Origin: Prunella strophiata
Taxonomy: Eukaryota > Chordata > Aves > Passeriformes > Prunellidae
DNA length: 64,000 nucleotides
Reading direction: 5' to 3'
Assembly (NCBI GenBank): GCA_036583965.1
Contig: JAZBQD010000014.1
Location: 26,455,490 to 26,519,489, forward strand
Part shown: one piece after another, positions 48,601-56,785 of the stretch
Layout: each line of letters opens with the position of its first letter
Position numbering within the stretch: the first letter of the stretch is position 1
Program-made: the position numbers and the translations under genes
Notes under the pieces: model-generated
Seen by the model: only the letters and a program-made list of their open reading frames with translations
Told to the model about the DNA's origin: nothing
Databases searched by the model: none

Positions 48601-49042
48601 ATTAATTTGGCAGGTTTTCTCACTGGGTAAGAATCTGGTCCTAGAGCTCACAATCTTGGGTCATTTCCTTTCCACTCCAGAATGGAAATGGCATAGCTGA
48701 AACACTGGATATCCCACCTTTTGAGCTGATTGCATTAACTCTCTCTGTGTTCTACACTCACTGACTGAGAATCAGTTGCAATTGACTCAGCCTCAGCAAA
48801 CCTCTGCCCAGCAGTGAATGGGAGCATTTGGTTTTTCAAAAGTTACTGAAATGGAAGAAGTCATCAGTATGGAGTTATACTAATAGCTTTCTTTTCTAAC
48901 CTGTTCATTTCAGCTTATTGAAGAAAATGAATGTCTTAAACAGGAACTAGCCAAAGCCAAAATGGCTCTTGCTGAGGTCCAAATGGAAAAAGATGCCCTG
49001 CTTCATCGCATGAAGAAGATGAATGTTGATCATCATCAGTAG
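3635..49042 (+). CDS. BLTP3B: BLTP3B (UHRF1BP1L / SHIP164), complete 21-exon coding region
   Basis: The spliced CDS joins 3635-3678, 16630-16792, 17893-17931, 20424-20515, 22029-22218, 25152-25292, 25808-25978, 27262-27442, 28829-28912, 31048-31230, 31333-31451, 33228-33369, 34075-34268, 36213-37711, 38193-38368, 39708-39844, 40546-40696, 44654-44910, 47057-47165, 48075-48244 and 48914-49042. All introns are GT-AG and phases are consistent, giving 1456 residues. The N terminus [20 protein letters not shown] is the hallmark chorein start of the UHRF1BP1 family. The protein follows the UHRF1BP1L paralog along its length, including the [20 protein letters not shown] and SMLL/SSSD segments. Family knowledge: a rod-shaped bridge-like lipid transfer protein with a hydrophobic groove made of RBG repeats. 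It acts at contacts between endosomes and Golgi, binds the syntaxin-6 Habc domain, and moves glycerolipids between bilayers. The C terminus is a leucine-rich coiled coil (about residues 1415-1450). No frameshift or missing exon is seen. Paralog BLTP3A is the alternative, but the match to BLTP3B is better. Confidence 0.96.
5885..5945 (-). mobile_element. CR1 LINE 3'-end fragment (antisense)
   Basis: GTTGAGGTTGGAAGGGATCT followed by a stretch resembling the CR1 antisense 3' end (TTGGAAGGGACCT ... CCAGCTCCCC). Short and truncated. CR1 is the dominant non-LTR element of birds and other reptiles. Confidence 0.7.
10812..10958 (+). other. Possible cryptic (poison) exon in intron 1
   Basis: A pyrimidine-rich acceptor (CCCATTCCCTGCAG) and a good donor (CTCAG|GTAACT) flank exactly 147 nt. 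Its length is a multiple of three, so including it between exons 1 and 2 would keep the frame. Read in the BLTP3B phase, however, it meets an in-frame TGA after about 31 codons (in ...GGC AAC TGA). It could act as a poison exon, or it could be chance. No family match. Confidence 0.3.
16630..16792 (+). CDS. BLTP3B: BLTP3B exon 2 (chorein domain, residues 15-69)
   Basis: Acceptor TTTATAG|G and donor AGG|GTGAGT. It encodes the core of the chorein_N domain, including [20 protein letters not shown] and [19 protein letters not shown]. This is the scoop that opens the lipid groove in VPS13/ATG2-like proteins. Confidence 0.96.
17893..17931 (+). CDS. BLTP3B: BLTP3B exon 3 (39-nt micro-exon, residues 70-82)
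   Basis: A 13-codon exon encoding [13 protein letters not shown], between acceptor CTTGCAG and donor G|GTGAGT. Phase 0 at both ends. It continues the chorein domain and is easily missed by gene finders because of its size. Confidence 0.95.
20397..20420 (+). repeat. (TTTTG)n serving as the exon 4 polypyrimidine tract
   Basis: About four TTTTG units run directly into TTTTTCAAG at the exon 4 acceptor. The microsatellite therefore occupies the position where U2AF binds. Confidence 0.8.
20424..20515 (+). CDS. BLTP3B: BLTP3B exon 4 (residues 83-113)
   Basis: It encodes [20 protein letters not shown] and then [10 protein letters not shown]. Donor AG|GTCAGT. Its acceptor, TTTTTCAAG, follows a (TTTTG)n array at 20397-20420. 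Confidence 0.95.
22029..22218 (+). CDS. BLTP3B: BLTP3B exon 5 (residues 113-176)
   Basis: It encodes [20 protein letters not shown], the beta-rich [20 protein letters not shown], and ends RIQEAQRGE. The alternating hydrophobic pattern suits the groove wall. Acceptor TTTTTAG|T, donor GAG|GTAAAT. Confidence 0.96.
22580..22628. repeat. Perfect 18-bp inverted repeat within a TTA/TAG/TAA microsatellite
   Basis: The arms 22580-22597 and 22611-22628 are exact reverse complements, separated by a 13-nt loop that ends in (TAG)n. The core arm is GTTATTGTTATTATTA. It lies in intron 5, so it would form a hairpin in the pre-mRNA. Confidence 0.85.
23765..24490 (-). mobile_element. CR1 LINE 3' fragment (antisense, ~725 bp)
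   Basis: It begins with the CR1 terminal signature in antisense (ATCATAGAATCATGGAATCA) and continues through GTTGAAAAAGACCTGTAGGA, the CATGTCCAGTCATTTCTTGA block, TTCTTCCTCATGTCC, and the GGCCATTTCTTCTTGTCCTG block. These are typical of the 3' UTR and ORF2 tail of avian CR1. 5' truncated, as is usual for LINE copies. It sits in intron 5, opposite to BLTP3B. Confidence 0.92.
25152..25292 (+). CDS. BLTP3B: BLTP3B exon 6 (residues 177-223)
   Basis: It encodes [20 protein letters not shown] and [19 protein letters not shown]. Acceptor TTTAAAG|GTT, donor AGG|GTAAAC. Phase 0 to phase 0. Confidence 0.95.
25808..25978 (+). CDS. BLTP3B: BLTP3B exon 7 (residues 224-280)
   Basis: It encodes [20 protein letters not shown] and [20 protein letters not shown], highly conserved in the family. 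Acceptor TTTTACAG, donor CAG|GTATGA. Confidence 0.96.
27262..27442 (+). CDS. BLTP3B: BLTP3B exon 8 (residues 281-341)
   Basis: A variable Ser/Ala/Gln linker is followed by the conserved [20 protein letters not shown] and [18 protein letters not shown]. Acceptor (T)nCAG. The donor G|GTAATT is placed so that GAC is completed in exon 9. Confidence 0.95.
28120..28207. repeat. Diverged ~46-bp tandem duplication
   Basis: TAGTCACTGAAAATTTTATG at 28121 recurs in nearly the same form at 28167. Both copies continue with GCACA-CAAGGTCT(A/G)CTA. Two copies with a few substitutions and small indels, in intron 8. Confidence 0.85.
28829..28912 (+). CDS. BLTP3B: BLTP3B exon 9 (residues 341-369)
   Basis: It encodes [20 protein letters not shown] and YYPFHKAG. 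Acceptor TTTTACAG, donor G|GTAAGA. It is too short to stand out as an ORF and was found by phase and family match. Confidence 0.95.
29570..29870 (-). mobile_element. Degenerate CR1-like endonuclease fragment (tentative)
   Basis: A GC-richer block in intron 9. On the minus strand it reads [17 protein letters not shown], which recalls the YDLIAITETWWD motif of CR1-type ORF2 endonuclease domains, followed by a Gly-rich tail. The similarity is limited to a short motif, so this is a tentative call. An old unrelated repeat is possible. Confidence 0.35.
31048..31230 (+). CDS. BLTP3B: BLTP3B exon 10 (residues 369-430)
   Basis: It encodes [20 protein letters not shown], then a helix ending KQAVKDQ and a Pro/Ser linker ([13 protein letters not shown]). 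Acceptor TTTGCAG. Donor G|GTATTT opens a 102-bp intron. Confidence 0.95.
31333..31451 (+). CDS. BLTP3B: BLTP3B exon 11 (residues 430-469)
   Basis: A Ser-rich linker leads into [18 protein letters not shown], a conserved strand at the start of the next lipid-groove segment. Acceptor TTTCTTACAG, donor CAG|GTACAG. Confidence 0.95.
33228..33369 (+). CDS. BLTP3B: BLTP3B exon 12 (residues 470-517)
   Basis: It encodes [20 protein letters not shown] and [20 protein letters not shown]. Acceptor TTTACAG, donor A|GTAAGA. The [11 protein letters not shown] motif is diagnostic of this paralog. Confidence 0.96.
34075..34268 (+). CDS. BLTP3B: BLTP3B exon 13 (residues 517-581)
   Basis: It encodes [20 protein letters not shown], then [20 protein letters not shown] and [14 protein letters not shown]. 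Acceptor TCTTTTAG, donor AAG|GTATGC. Confidence 0.96.
35373..35420. repeat. Short direct duplication (28-bp period)
   Basis: TTTAGGGGTGATTTTTTTT occurs at 35373 and again at 35401 with GGGTGTG between. Intron 13. Probably replication slippage. Confidence 0.8.
36213..37711 (+). CDS. BLTP3B: BLTP3B exon 14, giant internal exon (residues 582-1081)
   Basis: At 1499 nt this exon carries about a third of the protein. It begins [15 protein letters not shown]. Conserved blocks follow: [57 protein letters not shown] and [21 protein letters not shown] strongly hydrophobic beta-rich stretch lies at about residues 803-843 ([20 protein letters not shown]). From about residue 877 it becomes a low-complexity Ser/Glu/Asp-rich, probably disordered linker that is far less conserved. 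Acceptor CCCTTGCAG, donor AG|GTATAG. The open frame continues upstream into intron 13 and 36 codons into intron 14, but those parts have no family match. Confidence 0.96.
37820..37874 (+). mobile_element. CR1 LINE 3' terminus (sense, ~55 bp)
   Basis: GAGTTGGACTCAATGGTCTT, then TCCAACTCAGGCTGTTCTGT and GATTCTGTGTTCT, match the avian CR1 3' end with its octamer repeat. It begins 109 bp after the exon 14 donor. The stop of the open frame that runs past exon 14 lies at its edge. Confidence 0.88.
38193..38368 (+). CDS. BLTP3B: BLTP3B exon 15 (residues 1081-1140)
   Basis: It encodes [20 protein letters not shown] and [20 protein letters not shown], a conserved Ser-rich segment likely to be phosphorylated (inference). 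The acceptor TATTTTAAAAG is weak, with A at -3. Donor G|GTAAGC. Confidence 0.93.
39407..39438. repeat. ATTTGC-repeat cluster with POU octamers
   Basis: ATTTGCAT (the reverse complement of the octamer ATGCAAAT) occurs at 39407-39414, 39425-39432 and 39431-39438. A 14-bp palindrome, GCAAATGCATTTGC, lies at 39417-39430. Intron 15. It may be a simple repeat, a POU-factor cluster, or both. Confidence 0.6.
39708..39844 (+). CDS. BLTP3B: BLTP3B exon 16 (residues 1140-1185), tandem acceptors
   Basis: It encodes a poorly conserved linker ([20 protein letters not shown] ... AHETSEEM). Two in-frame acceptors lie 9 nt apart: TTGGAAG|GT at 39707/39708 and ATTACAG|CC at 39716/39717. The first gives FLEKGIT and resembles the Lys-Gly junction of the mammalian protein. 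The second has the better consensus. Donor ATG|GTAATG. The exact start is uncertain between the two. Confidence 0.82.
40546..40696 (+). CDS. BLTP3B: BLTP3B exon 17 (residues 1186-1236)
   Basis: It encodes [20 protein letters not shown] and [20 protein letters not shown], returning to conserved beta-rich lipid-groove sequence. Acceptor TTGACAG, donor G|GTAAGA. Confidence 0.95.
40946..41157 (+). mobile_element. Internally deleted ERVL-type LTR (avian endogenous retrovirus)
   Basis: It begins TGTGCTGGTTTTGGCTGGGG and ends ACCATGACA, with the expected TG...CA ends. Both ends match the widespread avian ERVL-like LTR: the start block with TGGTATGGGGCTATG, and the tail with ATTAAACTGTCTTTGTCTTA, the AAGCCACAAGTTTTCTGGCT block and CTCTCCCTGATCCCACTGG. 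The middle of the LTR is missing, leaving 212 bp. Flanks CATTA (40941-40945) and CATTG (41158-41162) look like a mutated 5-bp target duplication. No viral coding sequence is present. It lies in intron 17. Confidence 0.85.
41377..41466. repeat. T/G-rich low-complexity tract
   Basis: GGTTT, GGTTGG and T runs over about 90 bp, in intron 17. Similar in composition to 2440-2612. Open frames through it are spurious. Confidence 0.85.
44654..44910 (+). CDS. BLTP3B: BLTP3B exon 18 (residues 1236-1321)
   Basis: It encodes [40 protein letters not shown] and [20 protein letters not shown]. These are strongly conserved, among the last strands and helix of the rod. Acceptor TGCAACAG, donor AAA|GTATGT. Confidence 0.95.
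45567..45602. repeat. 15-bp tandem duplication
   Basis: CACTTAATATAAAGA is followed by CACTTAATATAAGGA and then CACTTTT, giving two full units and a partial third. Intron 18. Confidence 0.85.
47057..47165 (+). CDS. BLTP3B: BLTP3B exon 19 (residues 1322-1358)
   Basis: It encodes [20 protein letters not shown] and [16 protein letters not shown]. Acceptor TTTTTTAG, donor G|GTTTGT. The donor is less canonical (GTTTGT). Confidence 0.93.
48075..48244 (+). CDS. BLTP3B: BLTP3B exon 20 (residues 1358-1414), with TQT motif
   Basis: A Ser/Gln-rich linker before the coiled coil, starting [16 protein letters not shown]. Residues 1391-1393 are TQT (48173-48181), in the context [10 protein letters not shown]. 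Acceptor AATTGCAG, donor GAG|GTATAA, phase 0. Conservation is lower than in the rod, but the TQT site is shared with mammals as far as I recall. Confidence 0.92.
48914..49042 (+). CDS. BLTP3B: BLTP3B exon 21 (C-terminal coiled coil and stop)
   Basis: It encodes [20 protein letters not shown] and [16 protein letters not shown], a leucine-heptad coiled coil characteristic of the family C terminus. It ends NVDHHQ and a TAG at 49040-49042. Acceptor CATTTCAG. Confidence 0.96.
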   Translation, partial: LIEENECLKQELAKAKMALAEVQMEKDALLHRMKKMNVDHHQ

Positions 49043-50760
49043 GACACTCTTCTGTTGGTACAAAGCACCATCATCGTAACTGCAGGTGGTGGTGGCACCT
49101 AAAATACTGTCTTCAAATCACTTGAAAATGTGGTTATTTTTTTGCTTACAAAGTTTTCTCATTACAAAAAAAAAAAATGTTTGTGAACCAGGTACTCTTC
49201 TGAAATTATCATTAAACATTTTAACTTTTCTCAGCCCATTTTAAACTGAAATGACTTTGGAAAAATCAGTTTATACTGTACTTTATTAATTTACTGAGGA
49301 AAAAAATCATATCATCTACTTTTAATATTATCAAAGGAAATGTTATTTTTAAAATGTTTTCTTAAAAGTGGATGGTTCAGCAACGAAAGAAGGTGCCTGG
49401 GTACATAACAGAGTCCATGTACCACGCCTCACTAACAAGGTGTACCTCTCTTTCTAAGCTTATGCTGTTTGATTGTTGCCGGAAGATATCTATAGAAGAG
49501 GTTACATTTGCACTTTGATGATACAGGCTAGATCCTCTAGAATAGTATAGCTACTGAAAATTAAAATACCCTAAACTGGCCCTACATTCAGTGTTATTTG
49601 CCCCGAGAGGATTTTAAGTATAGTCCTCTGGTGCTATAGAGTTCCATATATCCTTTCCATATGCACTCCTAAAATAAAACAGTAAATGCTGGAGAATTTA
49701 AATAAGAGGGCATACTACTGGGCTTTCCTTCTGCTTGAAAGTCCACTGTATCTGTACAGCTGATGTAATTTAGACATTCACACTTTATTTTTCCTTTCTC
49801 TGTGAAGAGGATATAGCCCTGATATAGGATCTGGCCCTTTGTGACAGGTGAGCTTTGAGCCATTTTGCATGCATGTCTGATTCCTGCACAACTCATCAGA
49901 CATGCCCAAGGATTTGGTTCAGTGTGTTTAAATAAATAATGTCAGTGCTTGTGCGGGGGGAAAATCCTACTGGGATTCATTAGTTGTATATTGCTCTTTT
50001 TTTTGATAAAAAAGCTGTAGAGAATCACTTAATTACCCAAAAAAATTGTGAGATTACATGAAATGTAATTATACAGTTTAAATTATGGGTGATTTGTACA
50101 AATTGAACAATAATTTTCAGCTAAAAACTGGTACAGATAAATAAGCAAAAAAAGCACAACACCGTAAAATAGAGACTATAAGAGTGTGCTTCTAAACAAT
50201 TTAGGAAACAACGTACAAAACCATACATGCCTGTAAGAGGTTGTCTTTGCTGGAAGTAAAACTGACTGAATAATTTAACTAGTGACCTTGAATCTGACAA
50301 ATGAAAATCTTTTAATTGCTACCACAATTGTTTCTGCTCCATGGGATCTTGGAGGGAAGTTCTGTTTGTAGATAAGCAAACAAATCTCAAAAAGTATTTA
50401 GTATCCTGTGGTTTGACTTTGCATACTCAGGTTGTCAAACCAGTTTTAATTAAATTGTTTTCATTAAAACTTTTTGGAGGACACATAATTTGCACTGCTG
50501 GAAATAGTTATTGAAAGTGTGTAGATTTTAACCAAGAACTCTGTGGAAGAACTGGTTGAGGCACTATTTTAAAGCCTGCCATATGAAACCCTAGTTGGAA
50601 CTCTTAATTCCCATGGAAATTTTTATTTTATTATTCTGAATTAGATGAAAAAGTATACACACAATGTTTCTATCAGAGAAATTAAATATTTGTATTTGAA
50701 TAGTTATATAAGACAACACGGTATTAAATATGAGTGGTGCAATTACACATAAATAAAATG
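49043..50760 (+). other. BLTP3B: BLTP3B 3' UTR with several candidate poly(A) signals
   Basis: Sequence after the stop has no further coding. Candidate signals are ATTAAA at 49211-49216 and AATAAA at 49673-49678, 49931-49936 and 50752-50757. I cannot tell from sequence which is used. Further AATAAA copies occur near 52801 and 52836, so a longer UTR is possible. Confidence 0.6.
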
Positions 50761-53283
50761 TCAGATTCAGGGGAGGAATTCTCCTTTGGTTTAACTCTGG
50801 TTGGTACTATTAAAGTAATTCTTATTTGGTTTATCCTTGCCAAGATCTAGTTGGAATTATTCTGAAGAAGGAATGTATAGAGTGCTTAGTAGCATGTTGC
50901 TAGAATATTACATTGAGAATTATCTAATTTTTAAAAAGAAATAAATAGCAATATCAAATGTCTGGGGTTTTTTTACTGCATAAACTAAAACTTGCTTGTT
51001 TTGAGAAAAACCAATTGCAAACCAAGTCTAAAATAACAGCCCAAACCAGCCCTTCTCAGTACAGTTGTTGAAATTAAGGGTATCACTTCCTAGCACTTCA
51101 TTGTAACTGGATGCATTTCTACTTCATGGCCATTGCACAGTATTGAACACCACCTGTGGACAGTTCAGAGGAGATGGGTGTGCTTGGTTGTGAGCTTGAC
51201 AATACTGAGAGTGGAAGTACAGTGTCATTCTGAAATATGTTTTGCTATTGAAAAAAATGCAGAGAGGGAGTTAATTTATTAATGTTCGAAAGTACAAAGT
51301 TAAACTAAGCTCTAATAGGTTATACTAAACATAGTTACGAGAAGCCTCAGAATTAAAAGAAAAAGACTTAATTAATCCTCAAGGGTCTGCTGCTGTTCAT
51401 AACCTCCTAGACAGGAAATTTGTACTATCAGTAGAGCCTCTTGCTTTTATTCTGTAAACACCTAAATGGAAGATAATTTGGAGAACTTCATTGTATATAG
51501 AAAACTGACTCCAGAAGTCTGGTAGGAAAACTGTTACCATGTTTTGTTTTACATTTTCTGTGGAAATTTTAACTGGTCTACAGTTTAGTTTAACACTCTT
51601 CATCTTGTTTAGAAATACTGGTTTAATATCTAATGAAGCTTTCATATCAGCTCACCTGAAAGAGGCTGTGCCCTTTCCCAGGCTTGGTCACTGAATCTTT
51701 CTGGCATGTGCTGTTCCAGTTCTCACTGCAATTCTAACTTTGTTGGTAAGCACCAGTTTTAAATCAAAATTTTGTGGCCTTACAGTATTACTTATAAAAT
51801 GCCTGGTGAAGAGGGAGTTTTGTAGAGATCATACCTGCTCAGGTCCCTTCTGCCCAAGTCCTTTATTTCCTAGTTCCATTAGCCATGTTCTGTTTGTACG
51901 CTGTCTCACTCAGGAACTTATTTGGAAGTCTTAATCTGGGATCACAAATGATCTCTAAAGGATAACTGCTAGCTGCAGAACATTTCCCATGTCTGCCATG
52001 ATAATGGTTACCTTTATTCAAAATAATTTTATAATAAATGTAAGAAGAATGTGATAATAAAGGTGAAGGCTTGTATCAAGCATCTACAATTCCAGGAGTA
52101 CCAAATGTATGTAAGTATTACAGAAGCAAACTCCCTGCAGCGACCAGATTTCAGGTAAGTAATGATGGACACAATGGTTTCTATATAAAATAATGTGCTT
52201 GCATTGGTCTAGTTGTTAAAACATTCATCACAAAATGCTTCAAGTGGACTTTCTGCTCTCTGTTTGTCATCTGCACATTTTAGAGAGTACATCAGATTCC
52301 AGTTCAGCTGGTGGTATAAATGAATGTCTTTTTTTCTATTGTAGGAACAGAGCATCCCCTTGCTGATAAGTACCAATGAAATTGTGGGCACTTGCTGTGA
52401 AATCCACTAATTCACCCCTCCCAATAGGGAAATGAGTTTTTTCACAGCCCCGCAATACAACCTTATCTTTTTTTAATTCCAACCCATGCCACTTCACTGT
52501 TGCTGAGTGGCTTTTGAATAGCAACCCCAATTCCTGTGCCTCATTGTCAACCCAGTGGCAGGCTCTGTAGTGCTGAAGCAGAGCTCTCATGCTGAGGCTT
52601 GTGGCTCCCAGTGGTGCAGCACCAAGCAGCTGTGCTCAGCTCACTCAGCTGAGTTCTCTGGCAGTGACCTCCTTATCTTAGTAACAACAGGAAACCTGAG
52701 AGCACAAGCAGGCACCAAGATTGTGCTAATCAGGCGTTAAGGGACGCAAAACTTGGACAGGAATAATGGTCTTTGCTGGAGGAACAAAGCTTTGTTTCTC
52801 AATAAAATCAGGAGAAAGCATAAAGATTGGTGGTAAATAAAAGCTGTGTAGTTACAGTTGTTTACAGTTTTAGGTATTTTTAGCATGCTTATATAAAAAC
52901 TTAATTAAAATTGTTCTGATTTTAAAGTTTATGGAATATATTTTTGAACACTTTATTTCAAGAACTTTTTTGCAACTCTCAGTTTCTCAAATGCTATAGA
53001 ATGTCTTGCAAGTATGTGTTGTGCTACTTGCTAGCTGAAACAAGTTGCAGGAATTAAATCTTCAAAAATCAGCTAAACTCTTAATAGCCTGTGTTCTCTC
53101 CCAAAATAAGGAGTAACTGTTCCATCCCAAAGAGGTGAATCTTTCATACTGCCACCTATTTAAACAGGTAGACAATAACTTTTTTAAAAGGACATTTTTT
53201 GTCTTTGTCTGCTATTGTCCAAGCCACTCCTAAGCAGTTACATTAAAGTATCTGTATTTTATTATTCCTTCACTATCGCCTGC

Positions 53284-53309
53284 CTTTTTTTTTTTTTTTT
53301 TTTTTTTTG
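53284..53309. repeat. Poly-T run (24 T)
   Basis: An uninterrupted T run at about 53285-53308, downstream of BLTP3B. Simple repeat, or the tail of an antisense retrotransposed copy, but no recognisable copy adjoins it. Confidence 0.9.
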
Positions 53310-53779
53310 TTGGCATCACTCATTTTAGTATGAGTGGAAGTGGAATATATATATTTCCTAAAGCTTTCTGCCATGTAATCTCAGTATTAAATCTTAATGT
53401 TGTCTTAACAATCTCTGAGAACATTGTTTTGGAAGTACAAATAAGATGTACTTATGCTGTATCTTCTTTGACAGTAAGATAACAGTGTGTGGAGTATAAT
53501 GCATGAACTGGTTAATGCAGTTTTCCTGGACAGAGTGTGTTTGAAACCACCATGATTTAATTTGAGTTAGATAATTGGTAAGTATTTTAAACATTTGACA
53601 GAGACATGGTCAAATGAGTACTTCGTAAGTGGTGGTCTGAGGCAGTAAGTGCTGAATAAAGCAGCAGCCTCTACCCAACCTATCTGTGGAACAAATCTGC
53701 AAACCTCATCCCACCACTACCACGGTAGGTGCAACTACCAGAAACAAATTCTATCGGTGTAATTATATTCTTCTAGTAG

Positions 53780-53975
53780 CGTGGAGTTTTGGAGCACTGG
53801 AAAACGCTTTTGCAGTGAGAATTACCATGTCGCAGTCCGTGGCGGTGAGAGCAGCCGTGCTCAGCTGCGAGCGTTTCGGCGGAGGTCGGTGTGAAGCGGC
53901 GCCCCCCGCGCCGAGCAGCGCTGCCGCCAGGGGGCGGAGCGGGAGCCGCCGCACCGGGAAGGTCACCGGACAGCC
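53780..53975. promoter_or_regulatory. Isolated CpG-rich patch downstream of BLTP3B
   Basis: About two dozen CpG dinucleotides (counted by eye) in under 200 bp, surrounded by AT-rich, CpG-poor DNA. It contains a CTCF motif and a strong 5' splice donor consensus (GTGGCG|GTGAGA near 53840-53851) after an ATG at 53828. It could be an insulator, the promoter/first exon of a noncoding or downstream gene, or an unmethylated relic. In mammals ANKS1B lies downstream in the same orientation, but I see no ANKS1B-like peptide here. Confidence 0.6.
53924..53937 (+). promoter_or_regulatory. CTCF core motif
   Basis: CCGCCAGGGGGCGG with flanks GCGCTG and AGC closely fits the vertebrate CTCF consensus (CCACCAGGGGGCGC). 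The motif is in forward orientation on the + strand. Confidence 0.75.
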
Positions 53976-56509
53976 TGGAGCTTCCAGCAGCTAGTGATGC
54001 TCCATTTGGTAACACGACTGTAAATCAGGGTTGTTTTGTTTTCAAATTTAGATAACTTGGCTGTGTTTCTACTGCCTCCTTTATGGCAGTAGGTTTTCCT
54101 CTTTAAGTAAATCATATGAACTGCCTGAACACTCAGAAGAAAGATTTTTCTTTGCCCTTTTAGCTTTAAATAAATTACAAAAACTTATTTTTCTACATAT
54201 TGTCCCCTTTATGGTAAGATTTTTAATAGATTTGTTGTGCTTCATCATTATCTTTTAGAAGTGTAGAATAATTTTTCTGGTTTTCCTATGATTGCATAGA
54301 TGGAAAACTCCACCTTGAAATCAACCATTTATTTGTTCAATTTCCTCACTAACCAGAAAAAAACCCCTCATTTTGAATAAAAGGAACACATAGAGGTTTG
54401 CTATGTTTCTTTGGGAATAGCCATATGTAATCCTTTACAAATGCTTACCTTATGCACACCTTCACCAGATGGTAATCTAACATGACAGTTTATATTAACA
54501 CCATAGTGTGTGGTAAGTGATCTGGAGTTATTTCTTTTTATATCCTGTTTGGCTATTCAAAAACTTACAGGCAGAATGACTAAGCAGAGAGAAAAGCAAT
54601 TTATATAAAATTTACTGTAGGAATGGGGTTGCTTTATTTTTGTCAAATAGAGAAAATAGCATAGAAAACAGCTGTCTCTCTATTCCTCTGGAATCTTAAT
54701 GCAAGTTTTTTTCTTCCACTTATTTTTAATTCTAACAAGAGCCTGCAATTCAGGATAGGTACAATGGAGAGTTTTTTAGGATGTTATCCTGCAGTGCCAA
54801 TACTAGAATATGTTGCAGAACATGACAATATACTGGACACCAGCAAAATCACAGCTGCTTACCTGAACTGAGTTTTATGTAGAAATGAGGCTTCTCTGCA
54901 CAAACTTAGCAGGAAGTCTGAAAAATCACTTCCTTCTAAACATGAGATTTGCTATTGGTGCAGTATTCACCAAAAAAATATATCTATTTACAGACTTTTT
55001 GAGTTTGTGTGTGTGTATATTTATATTTGAAAGTATTTATAACACAGCTTTTTTCAAGAATTATAAAAAATATGTCACTCCCAGCATTTCATTTCCTATC
55101 CAGAAGTAATGTAAGAAATATGGTTAGTTGCAAACAGTCACTGAGAAATTCTTTAAAGCAGCATCAGAACTATTTGCTTTAACTGGGTCCTAAATTCTTC
55201 CAAATCCCTAAGACTTGGCAATGTAACTCATGGAAACCACAAGTTAAGTTTCAAACTCATGCTCATCTGAAGACATATCTGAGAAGGGTCATGACCCGAA
55301 TGCTGTTCTTGAACCTTCCTTTGCTATTATCAGAAGCATTTTCAGCTTATGCAACAGGAAAGAATTCCTTCAAAGTCATAATATTAAGAAGATTTTCTTA
55401 AAAACTCCTTGAAATGGGACTTGACAAAATACTTCAGCAGGCAAAGGCAACCTAGAGTTAATCTCTTTTGCCTTTTCATTATGCAAAACATGTCTCTTAC
55501 TTAGCTACTGTAAGTCAAGGAGGAAAAAGGGAGAGTGTTTGAAATAAGCATAGGGAAAACAACACATAGAAAAAATTCTGAGCACCTTATTCATGAAAAC
55601 ATGTTCCTATGTGGCTGAATAGCTGTCATCCTTAATGTCAGTGTGGCAGCCTTTAAATCCACAGCTGCTGGAATCAAAAGGAATATTTTTACTTAGCAGC
55701 AAATAGTAATGTATAGGCAGTAACAGATTTATTTTTTTCCTTCTCCATCTGGTGATGAAATTCATATATGGAGCAACATCATACTGCATATGTTAGCTGG
55801 ATATTAACTAACAAACATAATCTCCCACTTTGCTGATGTCCTTCCACTCATGGAAACTTCTTATGCTAATAAGGACACCCTACTTCAAGTGGGATTTATG
55901 AATAACAGGAGATTTAGGTATCGGATACTCAGTATCCAATCTCACTCTACCATTCCTGATATCCACTGGAAATGGGCCTGCCAGAAGAATCTGAGCCCAA
56001 AACACTGGAGGTGATTACTGTGAGAACTTAATTGAAGCTGTGTGTAACTAAATAAAGATAAGGCAGAGTTGTAGCACAAATGCATCCTCAGCATGGTGTA
56101 CATTTTCACTACCACCATCCTAACAGGGATGAAGAGAAAGACAGGGTTGTATTATAGAAGGAAGTAGAAAAGAGAGACAGAATTTCTATGAAAGGAAATT
56201 TAAAAATTCAAAAATTGCAGCAAGAGAGAAATGCACAATAAACAGACAAACAATATTCATTAAATCAGGTGCTCTGAATGTTTAGTTACTGTATACACAA
56301 TGTGCATTAGGTCAGGTTACAAAAATTATCATATTACATTATCATACACATTACAAAATGTATCAAAGCATTCAAAATAATGGAAAAATATGATTTGACG
56401 TAAAACAATCCTACCAGAAAAAAAAAGAAATTGACTTGGCTTCCAGAACAAATCTGAACTGTTGTTTCCCTGCCCAAATGGTGGTGTTGGTGAAATGTTT
56501 CAGTCTCTC

Positions 56510-56785
56510 CTCACAGGAAACAAATGATAGGACAAGAGGCAACCACCTCAAGTCACATCAGGGGAGGTTTAGTTTGGACATTAGGAAAAATTTCTGGACC
56601 AAAAGGGTTATCAAGCACTGGAACAGTCTAGCCAGGAAAGTGGTGGAGTCACCATCCCTGAAGGTATTGTAAAGATGTGTAGATGTAGCCCTTAATGGAC
56701 ACAGTGCAATGGTGGACTTGGCAGTGATGGGGCAGTGGTTGGGCTCAATGACCTTAAAGGTCTTTTCCAGCCTGAAGGTTTCTCT
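56510..56785 (+). mobile_element. CR1 LINE 3' fragment (sense, ~275 bp)
   Basis: It contains GATAGGACAAGAGGCAACCA, the GGAGGTTTAGTTTGGACATT and AGGAAAAATTTCTGGACC blocks, GCACTGGAACAGTCTAGCCA, the CACCATCCCTGAAGGT block, and GGGCTCAATGACCTTAAAGG. This is the standard order of the avian CR1 ORF2 tail and 3' UTR. 5' truncated, and the terminal octamers are decayed. Confidence 0.92.

Noticed and set aside
53640..53700. GCTGAATAAAGCAGC resembling an LTR polyadenylation region
   Set aside because: No LTR termini or target duplication could be found around it.
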